A stretch of 64,000 nucleotides of DNA, taken from contig JAMPXJ010000003.1 in NCBI GenBank assembly GCA_023701205.1, forward strand, positions 1 through 64,000, written 5' to 3'. The notes beneath the pieces were generated by a model that saw only the letters and a program-made list of their open reading frames with translations, ran no database searches and was not told the DNA's origin. How positions within the stretch are numbered: the first letter of the stretch is position 1; every line of letters begins with the position of its first letter. Source of the stretch: Oligoflexia bacterium. Lineage in GTDB: Bacteria; Bdellovibrionota; UBA1018. The position numbers were made by a program, and so were the translations under genes. Shown piece by piece: positions 35,778 to 44,902 of the stretch.

Positions 35778-35848
35778 TGAGGCCTTAGGTCTGCTATACC
35801 TTTTATTCGCGCCGTGTTACGTCGCCACTTCCAAAACGCGAGGTGACG

Positions 35849-38377
35849 ATGTTTTCACGGGCTCCTTATTATTTGAATTTTCTTTTGCTTCTGGCCCTGG
35901 CTCTTCCGGGCACCGGCTGTCAGGACGACGGAGCCTCCGTCGCCAACAAGGACACGGGTTCCCTCGCCCCACCGTCCGATCCCGGCTGGCCCACGAACCC
36001 GCCTCCAGGATGGCCGCAGGACCAGCCCTGGCCGCCGAGCGTTCCGGGGTATCCCGGGATGCCTGGGCAGCCCTCATTGCCGAGTGATGAGGAGCCGACT
36101 TCCTCTGACGGCAAGGTCCTGAAGGATCTCGTGGAAGGGAAAATCACGAACGATCAGGCGTGGCTCTACCGCGTACAGGCGCGGTTGAATCCCGAAGCGA
36201 TGCCCCAAAAGTATCTGCCAACTCCGATCGAACTCCCACCCGGCGTGGAAAAACCTGTGCACGACCACAACACTCTGAATCCGCAGTTCGTGAACGCGGT
36301 GATGGCCGAGCTTCCGAAGCTCAACGGTGACACCCAGCGCGCGATCATTCCGTACCTGCTTCCGCCTTCGTCGCCCGAAAGTTTCTTCAATCGCCCCCTT
36401 TCGCTGCGAACGCAAACGCTTCAGGCGCGCGGTATTCAGGCTGGAAAGTTCAGTTCACGGCTCCTGACCACGGTCTCCGGTCGTGCCGCGCTCGCTTTGG
36501 AGGCGGGATGTCCAGGTTATGGGCCGATTCCGGAGCCGATTCCGGAGGGTGCCTGGAGACTTCAGGACGAGGATTTCTATCGGGTCTGGTGGGATCCCAC
36601 GGATCCCGGTTTCCGGGGCGGTGACCAGGCTTATGCAGACATGCTCATCAAGCTCAGGAGAGCTCTAGCTGCCGCCAAGCCCGTCTTTGAGGAGCTGACC
36701 GGCAAGAGGATCCTGAGCGACGCTGGGAATCATGCGTTTATCGACAAGGACGGAAACGCGCATGTCTGGTGTGACGGAGGCAACGGCAAGCTGGATATCT
36801 ATATCGGGAACGTCCGAGGACATGCGCTCACAGTCGCTTATCCGGGATCCTGCTCGCAGCAGCCGTCCTTCATCCTCATTGACACGATGACTCTTCACGT
36901 ATCGGAGAAGCTGGCAAAATTCGCGACGGCGCACGAGTTTTTCCACGTTTTCCAGTTCACGCACGAGCGTCAGCTCCCGTGCGGCGAGTACCTTGAAGCG
37001 GATGAGGGACTGGCCAACTGGGCCGCTCATCATGTTTTTCCCGGCAACAACAAGGAACACGATTACGACTCATTCCTGACAAGCCCGAACTGGAGCCTTT
37101 TGGACCTGGATTACGCCTCCTGGGCGTTTTTTTTCGCGGCGATCGATAAGGCGGGAACTGGACTGATCAAGCGGCTCTATGAGGCCGAGAAGACGCTGAA
37201 CCCCTATCGGGCGCTCAACCAGGTGCTCGATGGGGGATTCCGCAAGCAATGGCCGGAGATCGCGCTTCAGGCCTGGAACCAGGAGCCGAGTTCGTTCTAT
37301 GCCCAGAAGGATCAATTTCTGCAGACTCCGGAGCCACAGTTCTTCGGTGAGCCGCCGATCAGTCGAGAGATCAAGCTCGATGAGAAGGGGGAATTCTTCG
37401 AAGAGATCAGCCGGCATATGGATAAGGGGCTCACACGCTCTTACTTTCATTACAAAGTCGCCCCTGAGGTGCGCTCGTTTCGGGCGAGGTGGAATGATGC
37501 GGGCGTGGACGAGGACGACTTTCATCTCCGCGTGATGATCAAGCGGGGAGGGAACTGGACCACCGAGGACTGGGGGCCGAAATCCACCAGAAAACGCAAG
37601 CACCCACGTTACGAGGAGATCTGCTTCGAGGAGCCCGGAGTGGAGGGGATCGAGGAGATCGTTTTCTCGTTTTCGCGTTCAGAAATCGAAGCGCCCTTCG
37701 GGATATGGAGCGGCAAAGCCCAGGTGAGGTTGAGCATCGGAGCCAATAACCGGCCTTGTTACGCATTGCAGGGCACGGCCACCGTCGTGCGCAAGGAGGT
37801 CTCGGGTACTCCAGGCAGCGGCAATTACCGGTTGCGCTATTACAATGCCCAATACCGACTGGGTTTCGAGGCAAAACGGGGCCGCGAGGGCTTCCTCAGT
37901 TCCACCTGGAAGATGACCCAGGGGAGCGGGGCCTTTTTTATCGAAGCGGTGGATGAGCGAAAGGGACCCTGTTCCGGCATCAATGCCTGGAACCCGCTTT
38001 GTCGCGTGGGAACGGACTCAGTCGGCCTCCTGGAGGCGTTCTTCCGTCCGAATGCTCCCGAGCAGTTCGAGAAGTGCTTGGGCAACGGTTCGGGCTCTCT
38101 TGAGATCAATCCCGAGCGAAGTGGACTTGAGTTGTCTCAATTCACAAACGAGGCAGACGACCATCGGAGATATTCGGTGACGTTGGGTAATCTCAATCCG
38201 GCTTTTTCCACGTTCAAGATCCAGTGTCCCAAAGAGGCCTATGAGGAGGAGATTCGTCATAGGATCTCCATCATGAGCGCGATGCCGCTGAAGGTGGAAC
38301 CGGACGGCCATCTCCGGGGAACCTACGACAGGAATAACGGCGAGAAGGTTACCTGGGATCTCGCGCCGGCGAGGTGA
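35849..38377 (+). CDS. Large lipoprotein with HExxH gluzincin-type peptidase domain
   Basis: An 842-residue protein. The lipoprotein signal peptide ends ALALPGTGC, followed by a Pro/Gly/Trp-rich linker (residues ~40-80). The zinc-peptidase core is TAHEFFHVFQF, with a downstream EADEGLANWAAHH supplying the third ligand Glu. The remaining ~400 residues are beta-rich and may be adhesive or substrate-binding. It is probably a surface metalloprotease. The start ATG 35849 has GAGGT 4 bases upstream; GTG 35843 is an alternative. It is the first gene after the tRNA, followed by convergent genes. Confidence 0.78.
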   Translation: MFSRAPYYLNFLLLLALALPGTGCQDDGASVANKDTGSLAPPSDPGWPTNPPPGWPQDQPWPPSVPGYPGMPGQPSLPSDEEPTSSDGKVLKDLVEGKITNDQAWLYRVQARLNPEAMPQKYLPTPIELPPGVEKPVHDHNTLNPQFVNAVMAELPKLNGDTQRAIIPYLLPPSSPESFFNRPLSLRTQTLQARGIQAGKFSSRLLTTVSGRAALALEAGCPGYGPIPEPIPEGAWRLQDEDFYRVWWDPTDPGFRGGDQAYADMLIKLRRALAAAKPVFEELTGKRILSDAGNHAFIDKDGNAHVWCDGGNGKLDIYIGNVRGHALTVAYPGSCSQQPSFILIDTMTLHVSEKLAKFATAHEFFHVFQFTHERQLPCGEYLEADEGLANWAAHHVFPGNNKEHDYDSFLTSPNWSLLDLDYASWAFFFAAIDKAGTGLIKRLYEAEKTLNPYRALNQVLDGGFRKQWPEIALQAWNQEPSSFYAQKDQFLQTPEPQFFGEPPISREIKLDEKGEFFEEISRHMDKGLTRSYFHYKVAPEVRSFRARWNDAGVDEDDFHLRVMIKRGGNWTTEDWGPKSTRKRKHPRYEEICFEEPGVEGIEEIVFSFSRSEIEAPFGIWSGKAQVRLSIGANNRPCYALQGTATVVRKEVSGTPGSGNYRLRYYNAQYRLGFEAKRGREGFLSSTWKMTQGSGAFFIEAVDERKGPCSGINAWNPLCRVGTDSVGLLEAFFRPNAPEQFEKCLGNGSGSLEINPERSGLELSQFTNEADDHRRYSVTLGNLNPAFSTFKIQCPKEAYEEEIRHRISIMSAMPLKVEPDGHLRGTYDRNNGEKVTWDLAPAR

Positions 38378-38408
38378 GCACAATCATTGCGCCTTCCAAA
38401 CTATCCGC

Positions 38409-39353
38409 CTAATAGCCTCGTCGGCTCAGCTGCCAAGCGCAGAGCAGACGAGAGCTGGCGATGCGAATCAGGCGCGGCAAGGTATCGAGCCTCAGCATGT
38501 GCTCGGCCATCTGAGTCAGGCCCAGCCCGATCACCAATGGAGGGATCAGGCTGAAGAAAAGCGACACCCCGGAAGAGCGGGTACCCGGACGCAGTTCGAC
38601 TCCCGTGATCCGGGCCGGGCTTGCGACGCGGTCCCGATCGATCGGAAAAAGATGTTTCGACGGAAAAAGTCGACGGTTGAAGATCCGGCCTTTTTGGCCC
38701 GGCAGGAGCTTCTCGGCGTCGGCAGGTCGGAGCGCGATGCGGATCGGGAAGGGATAGAGCTTTCCTTGGCGAACCAGCGGCATTTCATCGGAGAAGATCC
38801 TGGTTGCCGGATTCTTGAGCAGTTCGACGCAACGAGTGCTCTTTCCGCGGCCCGAAGGGAGGGGCATTAGCCGGACTTCCCCATTGAGCTCAAAGCCCAG
38901 CGCGTGAACGCGATGGAAGCCGCGAAGGTCCAAGGATTCGCCGATCGCCGACAACAAGGTGGTGTAGGCGACCTCGTAAGCGTCTTCGCCATTTCCCTTG
39001 AGGGCGGGATCGACGAGCTTGAAGAAACGGAATCGGGCTTCATTTCGCGCCAGGACTCTCAGGCCATCCCCGTAATCGCAGAGGCGAGAACGCCCCCATC
39101 CGTGGACCGCGCACATCTTGGTGGAGAAAAGGGGAATACGATCGATCCATGGCATCTCCAGCCCCGAGAAGTCCCGGGAGAACTCGAACCGGAGCTCCGG
39201 AGGCGAACGCAGGGACGCGACCTCGAAAAAGCCCAGGTCCTCCCGCAAGCGACTGAGAGCCGCCTCGTGCCGAGCGCTTTCGGAGCGGATCGCCACGCTT
39301 ACGCCGTGAACATCGAGAAAAAGCTCAGGGGCGGGGTTTGAACAATAGTCCAT
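38409..39353 (-). CDS. HprK-like serine kinase family protein
   Basis: A 314-residue protein with an HPr-kinase-like C-terminal half: P-loop LPSGRGKST (about residues 166-173) and IFSDEMPLV, resembling the HprK ISDD segment. The N-terminal half is alpha/beta and variable. HprK-like kinases without HPr partners occur in radical-SAM/PqqD peptide maturation clusters, and a PqqD-like gene lies 17 kb away. It is last in a five-gene operon and overlaps the upstream GT2 gene by 29 bases. Kinase activity and substrate are inferred only. Confidence 0.65.
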   Translation of the reverse strand: MDYCSNPAPELFLDVHGVSVAIRSESARHEAALSRLREDLGFFEVASLRSPPELRFEFSRDFSGLEMPWIDRIPLFSTKMCAVHGWGRSRLCDYGDGLRVLARNEARFRFFKLVDPALKGNGEDAYEVAYTTLLSAIGESLDLRGFHRVHALGFELNGEVRLMPLPSGRGKSTRCVELLKNPATRIFSDEMPLVRQGKLYPFPIRIALRPADAEKLLPGQKGRIFNRRLFPSKHLFPIDRDRVASPARITGVELRPGTRSSGVSLFFSLIPPLVIGLGLTQMAEHMLRLDTLPRLIRIASSRLLCAWQLSRRGY

Positions 39354-40317
39354 GGATCAAGCCCATTCCGTAGCCGGAATGCACGACGGGAAATAGAAAG
39401 GGGCTCCACCAGGGCCCTTTCCTACGGGAAGAGAGGACGCAGATCCCGAAATAAACAAGACAGAGGACGAGCCAAGCGTCTGGCCGCTGGCCCTTCAGCT
39501 TGAAGGAAACCAGGGCATGAATCGTAAAAAGCACTCCGACGCTGGGCAGCAGCTGCGCGAGCTTGACCCCTTCGGGGTAGCGCAGCAGAAACTGGGCGCG
39601 GCCTCTTCCATATTTGAAAGTCTGCACGAAGAGCTGCGCAATGCTCGGTCGCCGTTCGTGCCAGTTGAAAAGGGTCGGAGCATAGATGATGCCCAGCTGG
39701 CGCCGGGCGAGCTCATGGAGAACCGCGTTCTCCTCCGCACAAATGAATTCCTCCGGAAAAGCCTCCGGCCCCAGTGCCTCCGCCTTGATGAAAAGATTGC
39801 AGAGGATCAGGGATTCCTCGCGGCACTGGCGCCAGGAGCTGCCCCGCGGCCGGTAACGGGCGCTCGAACGGTAGGTCCCGGCCAGTGAGGTCAGAACCAC
39901 GTCCGAAGCGGCCTGGACGGTTCCCGACCTCTCCGGCAGGAGATTCGGGCCTCCCACGGCGGTTGCGGCCGGAAGCTCCCTCAGGATCCGCGTGAATTCT
40001 CGGAAGTGGGTCGGCGGAACGAAAGCGTCGTCATCGATGAAATAGGCCCACTCCTCGCGCATGCCGGAGAGCAGGAGGTTGCGGGCTCGCGAAGGGGAAA
40101 CGGGGTCATCCAGAACCAGGAATTCGACGCTCCCATCGCTTTCGCGGCTCAAGGCCTGGAGGAGCGGGAGAGTTTCGGGATCAGGCCCGTTCAAGCAGAT
40201 CCGTATCCGAAGCGAGCAGTCAGGAGTGTTTTTCGCCGCTTGTTGCAGGCTGCGCACGCACCGCTCGAGCCAGTTCGGGCGGCCGTGCGTGGTGATCAAG
40301 GCGGAGATCGTGACCAT
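39325..40317 (-). CDS. Family 2 glycosyltransferase
   Basis: A 330-residue GT-A enzyme. The nucleotide-binding ISALITTHGRPNWLERCVRSL start, FIDDDAFVPP (DxD motif, metal/UDP-sugar site), AVGGPNLLPE and an EENAVLHELARR acceptor/catalytic-like segment are visible. Two hydrophobic segments near the C-terminus suggest membrane association. It probably elongates a surface glycan or decorates a protein. It is separated from the upstream sulfotransferase-like gene by 75 bases. Confidence 0.88.
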   Translation of the reverse strand: MVTISALITTHGRPNWLERCVRSLQQAAKNTPDCSLRIRICLNGPDPETLPLLQALSRESDGSVEFLVLDDPVSPSRARNLLLSGMREEWAYFIDDDAFVPPTHFREFTRILRELPAATAVGGPNLLPERSGTVQAASDVVLTSLAGTYRSSARYRPRGSSWRQCREESLILCNLFIKAEALGPEAFPEEFICAEENAVLHELARRQLGIIYAPTLFNWHERRPSIAQLFVQTFKYGRGRAQFLLRYPEGVKLAQLLPSVGVLFTIHALVSFKLKGQRPDAWLVLCLVYFGICVLSSRRKGPWWSPFLFPVVHSGYGMGLIHGLLFKPRP

Positions 40318-40392
40318 AGGGATTGCCCCATTCTATGGGATAGCCCGGACACGGCAATGTTAAAAACGCGGAAATCGTCGAGTCTGCCTCGG

Positions 40393-41163
40393 CTATCGGG
40401 ACAAGCTCGAATACCAGCTTCGAATCTCTTCGGGATTGTCGAATAAGGCGAGCTTGCTGCCCCGATTCTGAATCGGGACGCTCAGGGCTTTGGAGTAGTC
40501 GCACTCGCGGGTGTTCTCGAATCCGGCTCTTGCCAGGAAGGCGGCCGGACCCAGAGAGCAGAAGTCCTCGTATTCGAGCACGGTTTCGGGCTTCATGATG
40601 TTTTTGAACCAGCGATAAACGGACATCATTTTCCGGAAAAGCGCGAACGACCCGAAGTGGGCGTGCAGAGATCCATCCGGTACGCGTACCGGCCGGGCTT
40701 CGTACCAGACGCCTCGCGCTTGCGTGACCAGGAAGCTCAGGAGCTGCTCGAAGAGATCCCGCCTTTCGAGAAAGACCCAGCGGGCGTTTCCGGCGAGCCA
40801 CGAAAAAATCTCTTCGGTCGCGGGTGAGCGGCTGAAGCTCACGAGCTGTTTCAATACGAATTTCCTGGGATACTTTCTGAGCAGCTCGAGGCGCCGGAGT
40901 TGCTCGGCTCCGATGCCAGCCATATCGTGCGGTTCGGCTGACATTCCTCTCCCGGAGGGCCAGGGCACCTGGTTCCGGGTGGAAATCGCGATTCCGCTCC
41001 CTTCATCCCAGGCGTCCACATGAGTCCAGTTGAAATACTCCTCGAGCGATGACCAGCCTCCCCGCTGCCGCAAGAGCGCCTCGAGAGCGAAATAGATCGG
41101 CGTGCTGCCGCAGCGCGGGACTCCGAACAGGACCAGGGGCCTTTGAGTATCCAGGTCGTTCAT
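40393..41163 (-). CDS. Sulfotransferase-like protein
   Basis: A 256-residue protein with the PAPS-sulfotransferase 5' loop at the N-terminus (LVLFGVPRCGSTPIYFALE) and an RWVFLERRDLFEQLLSFLV segment equivalent to the 3'-phosphate-binding RD...S motif. Stf0/NodH-like enzymes sulfate sugars or lipids. Its ATG overlaps the stop of the radical SAM gene upstream (ATGA). No PAPS synthesis genes are in the window. Confidence 0.72.
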   Translation of the reverse strand: MNDLDTQRPLVLFGVPRCGSTPIYFALEALLRQRGGWSSLEEYFNWTHVDAWDEGSGIAISTRNQVPWPSGRGMSAEPHDMAGIGAEQLRRLELLRKYPRKFVLKQLVSFSRSPATEEIFSWLAGNARWVFLERRDLFEQLLSFLVTQARGVWYEARPVRVPDGSLHAHFGSFALFRKMMSVYRWFKNIMKPETVLEYEDFCSLGPAAFLARAGFENTRECDYSKALSVPIQNRGSKLALFDNPEEIRSWYSSLSR

Positions 41164-42206
41164 CGGGCCATCTCCGGATCCGCAAGGGAGATCGAGAAGC
41201 TTACGGTGGGTTCTTCCCTGAACTGGCGGTATAGGGCCAGGAGTTCCCGGTGTTTGGGATGGCCGGGAAGGTGAATCGCCTCACGCTCATACTCGGCCCT
41301 GCTCATGACTCCCCAGTCCTGGAACTGCGAAAACAGGATGCGATCGACTCCGAGGGAGCGTCCCAGTGAGACGAATTCCGGGATGGTCGAGAAGTTCGTC
41401 TCCCGGGCGACGAAGCTGATGCTGAAATCGTCGAGTCGGCCTGACTTGCGGAGCCCGGAGGCCCATTCCAGGTTCTTCATGAGCACGTTCCAATCGCCAC
41501 CGCGGACTTTGCGGTAGATTTCGGCATTTCCCGCGTCAATCGAAACCGCGATCCGTCTGATGTGATCGCTGCCGGGCTTGAGGTCCTCGAAACTCATTTC
41601 GTTCATCAGTAACCCGTTGGTCAGCAGAAAGACAAAATCTAAGTTGGGATAGCGCTCGCGGGAGAGCCCCTTCAGAAGCTGCCGCAGGAAGGGGCTGAAC
41701 AAAGCCTCGCCGTACCCGGCGAGCCGAACGGTTTGGAGGCTCTCGCGGCTGCTTTCGAGAAGCGAGGCGACCCTGTCGAGAATCGCCTGCTGCTCGGTGG
41801 TGACCCGGCGGATCGGGCCTTTGCGGCAGGACGGACAGGCCAGGTTGCAGCGGGGATCCACGGAAACGGAAATCGCCGGGGGGCCGTCGGGCATCCTGGG
41901 CAGCCCGGCCTTCATAGCCTCGAGATTGCGTCGGCTCACCGGTGCCTCCGGTTGAGCTCGTGGGGAAGCCTCGAGCTCGGATAAGGTAAGGAGCGGGGCC
42001 TGGCAAAGCTGGCGGTTGCAAAGCGAATAGTCTCCGCTCAGTATCCGCCGCCGGAGCTCCAGTGCGGCGGTTCCATTCCAGGAGTCAGGCGAAGGCGGGA
42101 TTCGATGGTATTCGGGCGTCAGCCAGTCAGGACAACAGGGGATGAAAGCGCGCTGACCCAGATGTGCTCGGCCGAACGGGTAGGGACAGACTCTGATCTC
42201 CTTCAC
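41160..42206 (-). CDS. Radical SAM protein with N-terminal SPASM-like Cys module
   Basis: A 348-residue protein. GTG 42206 has GGGAGG 7 bases upstream and overlaps the stop of the PMT-like gene (GTGA). Residues 7-68 carry a SPASM-like set (C7, C24-C25, C63, C68) with a WNGTAALELRRRILSGDYS segment. The radical SAM cluster C120-x3-C-x2-C (CNLACPSC) follows, then VRLAGYGEALFSPF and LLTNGLLM typical of twitch/SPASM enzymes. The substrate is unknown. Two other proteins in the window share this reversed layout. Longer frame starts were rejected for lack of an RBS and because of overlap. Confidence 0.82.
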   Translation of the reverse strand: MKEIRVCPYPFGRAHLGQRAFIPCCPDWLTPEYHRIPPSPDSWNGTAALELRRRILSGDYSLCNRQLCQAPLLTLSELEASPRAQPEAPVSRRNLEAMKAGLPRMPDGPPAISVSVDPRCNLACPSCRKGPIRRVTTEQQAILDRVASLLESSRESLQTVRLAGYGEALFSPFLRQLLKGLSRERYPNLDFVFLLTNGLLMNEMSFEDLKPGSDHIRRIAVSIDAGNAEIYRKVRGGDWNVLMKNLEWASGLRKSGRLDDFSISFVARETNFSTIPEFVSLGRSLGVDRILFSQFQDWGVMSRAEYEREAIHLPGHPKHRELLALYRQFREEPTVSFSISLADPEMAR

Positions 42207-43690
42207 CGAAAAGCCTCCCCAGGCAAAGAGTCCCCCGAGACAGGCTTCCTGGCGAAAACGAAATGGGTGAGCTTTGCCGTTCGTTGGGGTTCCGTGAGGA
42301 ACCGAATCCCGGGATCGCGCTTCAAGTTCCCGATTAGCTCGCGGATTTTCTGCTGGGAACCTGGCTGGCCGGCGTGACCCAGAAATCTGACCGTCGTGGC
42401 GGGAGCGATCTTCACCTCCGCGGCGAGTTCGTGGCCGAGGAAGATGCCGTTCGCGGCAAGGCAGTTTGTCAGCTCGGTCGAAAAGAAGCACTTCCGCTGG
42501 AGATGGTAGGCGGCCGGCGCGGCGAGGATCGCCGGATGAACCAGTATTCTATGTTCAGGGCGATCCCGAGGAGGCATGGCTTTTGCGGACTCCCAGCCTT
42601 CTCTGTCGTGGGAGAAGCTCCGATAGCTGTGCGATGCCGAGAGGACCGCGAATGGGATGACGAAAAGCCGGAGCGCCGGCCAGCGCGTGCCCAGTTGCGA
42701 TATCCCCGTCGCGGCAAGGAGTGCCAGCGGAACTAGGCTTGGGACGATGCCGCGATAAAGCGGGACCGGATGGTGGAGCTTGGAGTAAAGCAAGAGAATC
42801 ACGCTGGGAAGCAGGAGCCAGGCGAGCAGATAAGAGGCGAAAGCAGTCTCCTCCGGATTATTTTTTCGCCTGAAAACGGCGATCCCGCCGGAAATCGCGA
42901 ATGCGGCGGAAAAGAGCGCTAACACCGGACTTGAGCCGCTCAGGAAAGTGAAAGCGGTCAGCGGGGATTTCAGCCCGGGTTCCGGTACCCATGAATAGAT
43001 CGTGGGGATGTCCGCCAGATCATAGCGAGAGAAGATCACCCAGAGGACGGGAGCATAGCAAGCCAGGAGGATCGCCTGGAGCCGCAGCCAGAAAAACAGG
43101 GTTTTCGAGTCCCGCTTTCGTACGGCCGGCAGCAGAAAATGTAGCCACTGGACGGCCAGCACCGTGAACCCGGCAAAATGCGAGCAAAGGAGCAGCCAGG
43201 ACGAGAGCAGGTAGAGCGTGGAGGCTTTCCGGCCGCGATCCCGTACCAATGGCAGATAGAAAAAAGCGGAGAGTGTCGCCATCGCGACGAAGAGGCTGTA
43301 GGCTCTTCCGTTCTGGGAATAGTAGACGTGCAGCGGCGACAAAGCCGTGATCGCGGAAGCGATGGCTGCGGCCGGCTTGCCGAGAGGCGCGCGAGCGAGT
43401 TTGTATACCAGCGCGACGGAAATGGCGGCCATCAAGGCGGAGAACTGCTTCGCCGAGGTCAGATCGAATTTCAGCAGCGAAAGCCACGAGCCGAGCAGGA
43501 CGTCGTAGAGGGGCGTATGGATCTCGAAAAAAAGAGCGGAGAGATCCTGATGAACGGCCCGAAAGAGCGAGATCAACGTCGTGGATTCGTCGAGCGTCAT
43601 CGATTGCCGGGAACCGTAGAAAATTCCCTGTGCAGCCGCGATCAGGCAAGCGATCGGAACGGTTTTTTCAATAGCGTTCAGGGGGGGCAT
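42203..43690 (-). CDS. PMT/ArnT-like (GT-C) membrane glycosyltransferase
   Basis: A 495-residue protein with about ten hydrophobic helices and the GT-C hallmarks: an acidic first loop (MTLDESTTLISLF, with D-E), HTPLYDVLLGSWL, and ALSPLHVYYSQNGRAYSLFVA. The C-terminal ~130 residues are periplasmic. It transfers a sugar from a polyprenyl-phosphate donor to a lipid, glycan or protein in the periplasm. It is first gene of the operon PMT - radical SAM - sulfotransferase - GT2 - HprK-like. It is 17 bases from the divergent UbiA-like gene. Confidence 0.85.
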   Translation of the reverse strand: MPPLNAIEKTVPIACLIAAAQGIFYGSRQSMTLDESTTLISLFRAVHQDLSALFFEIHTPLYDVLLGSWLSLLKFDLTSAKQFSALMAAISVALVYKLARAPLGKPAAAIASAITALSPLHVYYSQNGRAYSLFVAMATLSAFFYLPLVRDRGRKASTLYLLSSWLLLCSHFAGFTVLAVQWLHFLLPAVRKRDSKTLFFWLRLQAILLACYAPVLWVIFSRYDLADIPTIYSWVPEPGLKSPLTAFTFLSGSSPVLALFSAAFAISGGIAVFRRKNNPEETAFASYLLAWLLLPSVILLLYSKLHHPVPLYRGIVPSLVPLALLAATGISQLGTRWPALRLFVIPFAVLSASHSYRSFSHDREGWESAKAMPPRDRPEHRILVHPAILAAPAAYHLQRKCFFSTELTNCLAANGIFLGHELAAEVKIAPATTVRFLGHAGQPGSQQKIRELIGNLKRDPGIRFLTEPQRTAKLTHFVFARKPVSGDSLPGEAFR

Positions 43691-43707
43691 TTGCCAGTAT
43701 TCGGCCC

Positions 43708-44502
43708 ATGGGTGCTTTGATTCGGCTGCTGCGGATCCAGGACTGGTATTACCTCCTCGGAATCGCGCTGCTGGCAGTGGTTCAGTATCCGGTACGCCCG
43801 GCCTTTATGGACGTTTTCCGAGTTTTTTCCTTTGTGTCAGTTTATCTGTGCTTGGGATACGTATTCAACAATCTTTTCGATCGGGACGAGGATTTCGCGC
43901 CTAAAAATCCGTTCAAAGAAATGGATCAAAAACATGCGATTTTGATCACATCGTCCCTGACCCTGGGCTTGATGGTCATTGCGGCCTGGAATGAGCTTCT
44001 CTCGGAGACCCTGGCGTTGATCGCGCTCAGCTTCGCCTATTCCGCCCCACCCTGGCGTTTAAAACGCTTTCTTCCGGCGGCCTTGGTATTGAACGGCGTG
44101 TTTTTCGGGTTTATCCATTATGCTTCGTCGAAAATCCTGGCGACGGGGAGCGCGGGCGAGACGGCGGTATCCCCCAGCCTGGAATTCACGTCGTATGTCT
44201 TCCTGATTTTTTTGCCGTTACAATACGTTCATTCCCTTGAGCATCGCGAGACCGCCGGCCGATCGGTCCGGACTGGTCACAAGCTGGCGGCGCTCGGGTT
44301 TTTCGCGTTACCCTGCCTGCCTACGATCTGGCATGGAACCGAGGGGCTCCACCCGTTGCGCGAGCTGACCTTGCTCTACTCGGCTGCATGCATGGCGGCG
44401 TTGCTCTTGATCGCGTCGCCCGCCCGGGCGCGCAAGGCAGTGAGAGTGATCAGCATGGCTTTCGGCATCCTTCTCGTAGCCGCCCACCTGGTTCCGTGCT
44501 AG
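43708..44502 (+). CDS. UbiA-family prenyltransferase
   Basis: A 264-residue polytopic protein. The first Asp-rich motif is NNLFDRDEDFAPKNPFKEM (N-x3-D-x3-D) and is followed by FAYSAPPWRLKR; the second, degenerate motif region is SLEHRETAGR. Family members attach polyprenyl groups or, as DPPR synthases, make polyprenyl-phosphate-pentose. Next to PMT-like transferases, a lipid-linked sugar donor role is attractive but inferred. It begins a plus-strand series with the fatty-acid-type genes, 10 bases before the dehydratase. Confidence 0.75.
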   Translation: MGALIRLLRIQDWYYLLGIALLAVVQYPVRPAFMDVFRVFSFVSVYLCLGYVFNNLFDRDEDFAPKNPFKEMDQKHAILITSSLTLGLMVIAAWNELLSETLALIALSFAYSAPPWRLKRFLPAALVLNGVFFGFIHYASSKILATGSAGETAVSPSLEFTSYVFLIFLPLQYVHSLEHRETAGRSVRTGHKLAALGFFALPCLPTIWHGTEGLHPLRELTLLYSAACMAALLLIASPARARKAVRVISMAFGILLVAAHLVPC

Positions 44503-44512
44503 CCTTTTTCCA

Positions 44513-44902
44513 ATGGACAGCTGGATCGGAGCCATGGAGGTGCTGCAGCTCGAGCCGGGCAGATTCGCGACGGGCGTTCGGCGGTTTCATGCCGAAGATG
44601 AGATTTTCACGAAGCATTTTCCGGGCTTTCCGGTCGTTCCCGGAGTGATCCAGATCGAGCTGATCGCGCTGCTCGGCGGCCGCTGCGCCCGCGCCGCGAT
44701 ACCGTCGCAAGTGGCTCTTCTCAGCAAGGTGAAGTCGGCGAGTTTCTTTCGTCCGCTCGAGCCCGGGGTCGAGGTCAGGATCCATGTCGAGATCGATCGC
44801 CTGATGGGGCGCTTCGTCCGGATGCACGGGAGCATCGAAGCCGGTGGCGAGCTGGTGTCCACCGCTGAGCTGCAGCTGGTGCTCAAGGAGTCACTCCAGT
44901 GA
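44513..44902 (+). CDS. FabZ/ApeI-like hotdog dehydratase
   Basis: A 129-residue hotdog protein with the FabZ-type active-site segment KHFPGFPVVPGVIQIELIALL, including the catalytic His; the Glu of the helix is E near IQIE. It dehydrates beta-hydroxyacyl-ACP. It overlaps the next gene by GTGA. It is shorter than FabZ and closer to the stand-alone dehydratases of aryl-polyene-like clusters. Confidence 0.8.
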   Translation: MDSWIGAMEVLQLEPGRFATGVRRFHAEDEIFTKHFPGFPVVPGVIQIELIALLGGRCARAAIPSQVALLSKVKSASFFRPLEPGVEVRIHVEIDRLMGRFVRMHGSIEAGGELVSTAELQLVLKESLQ

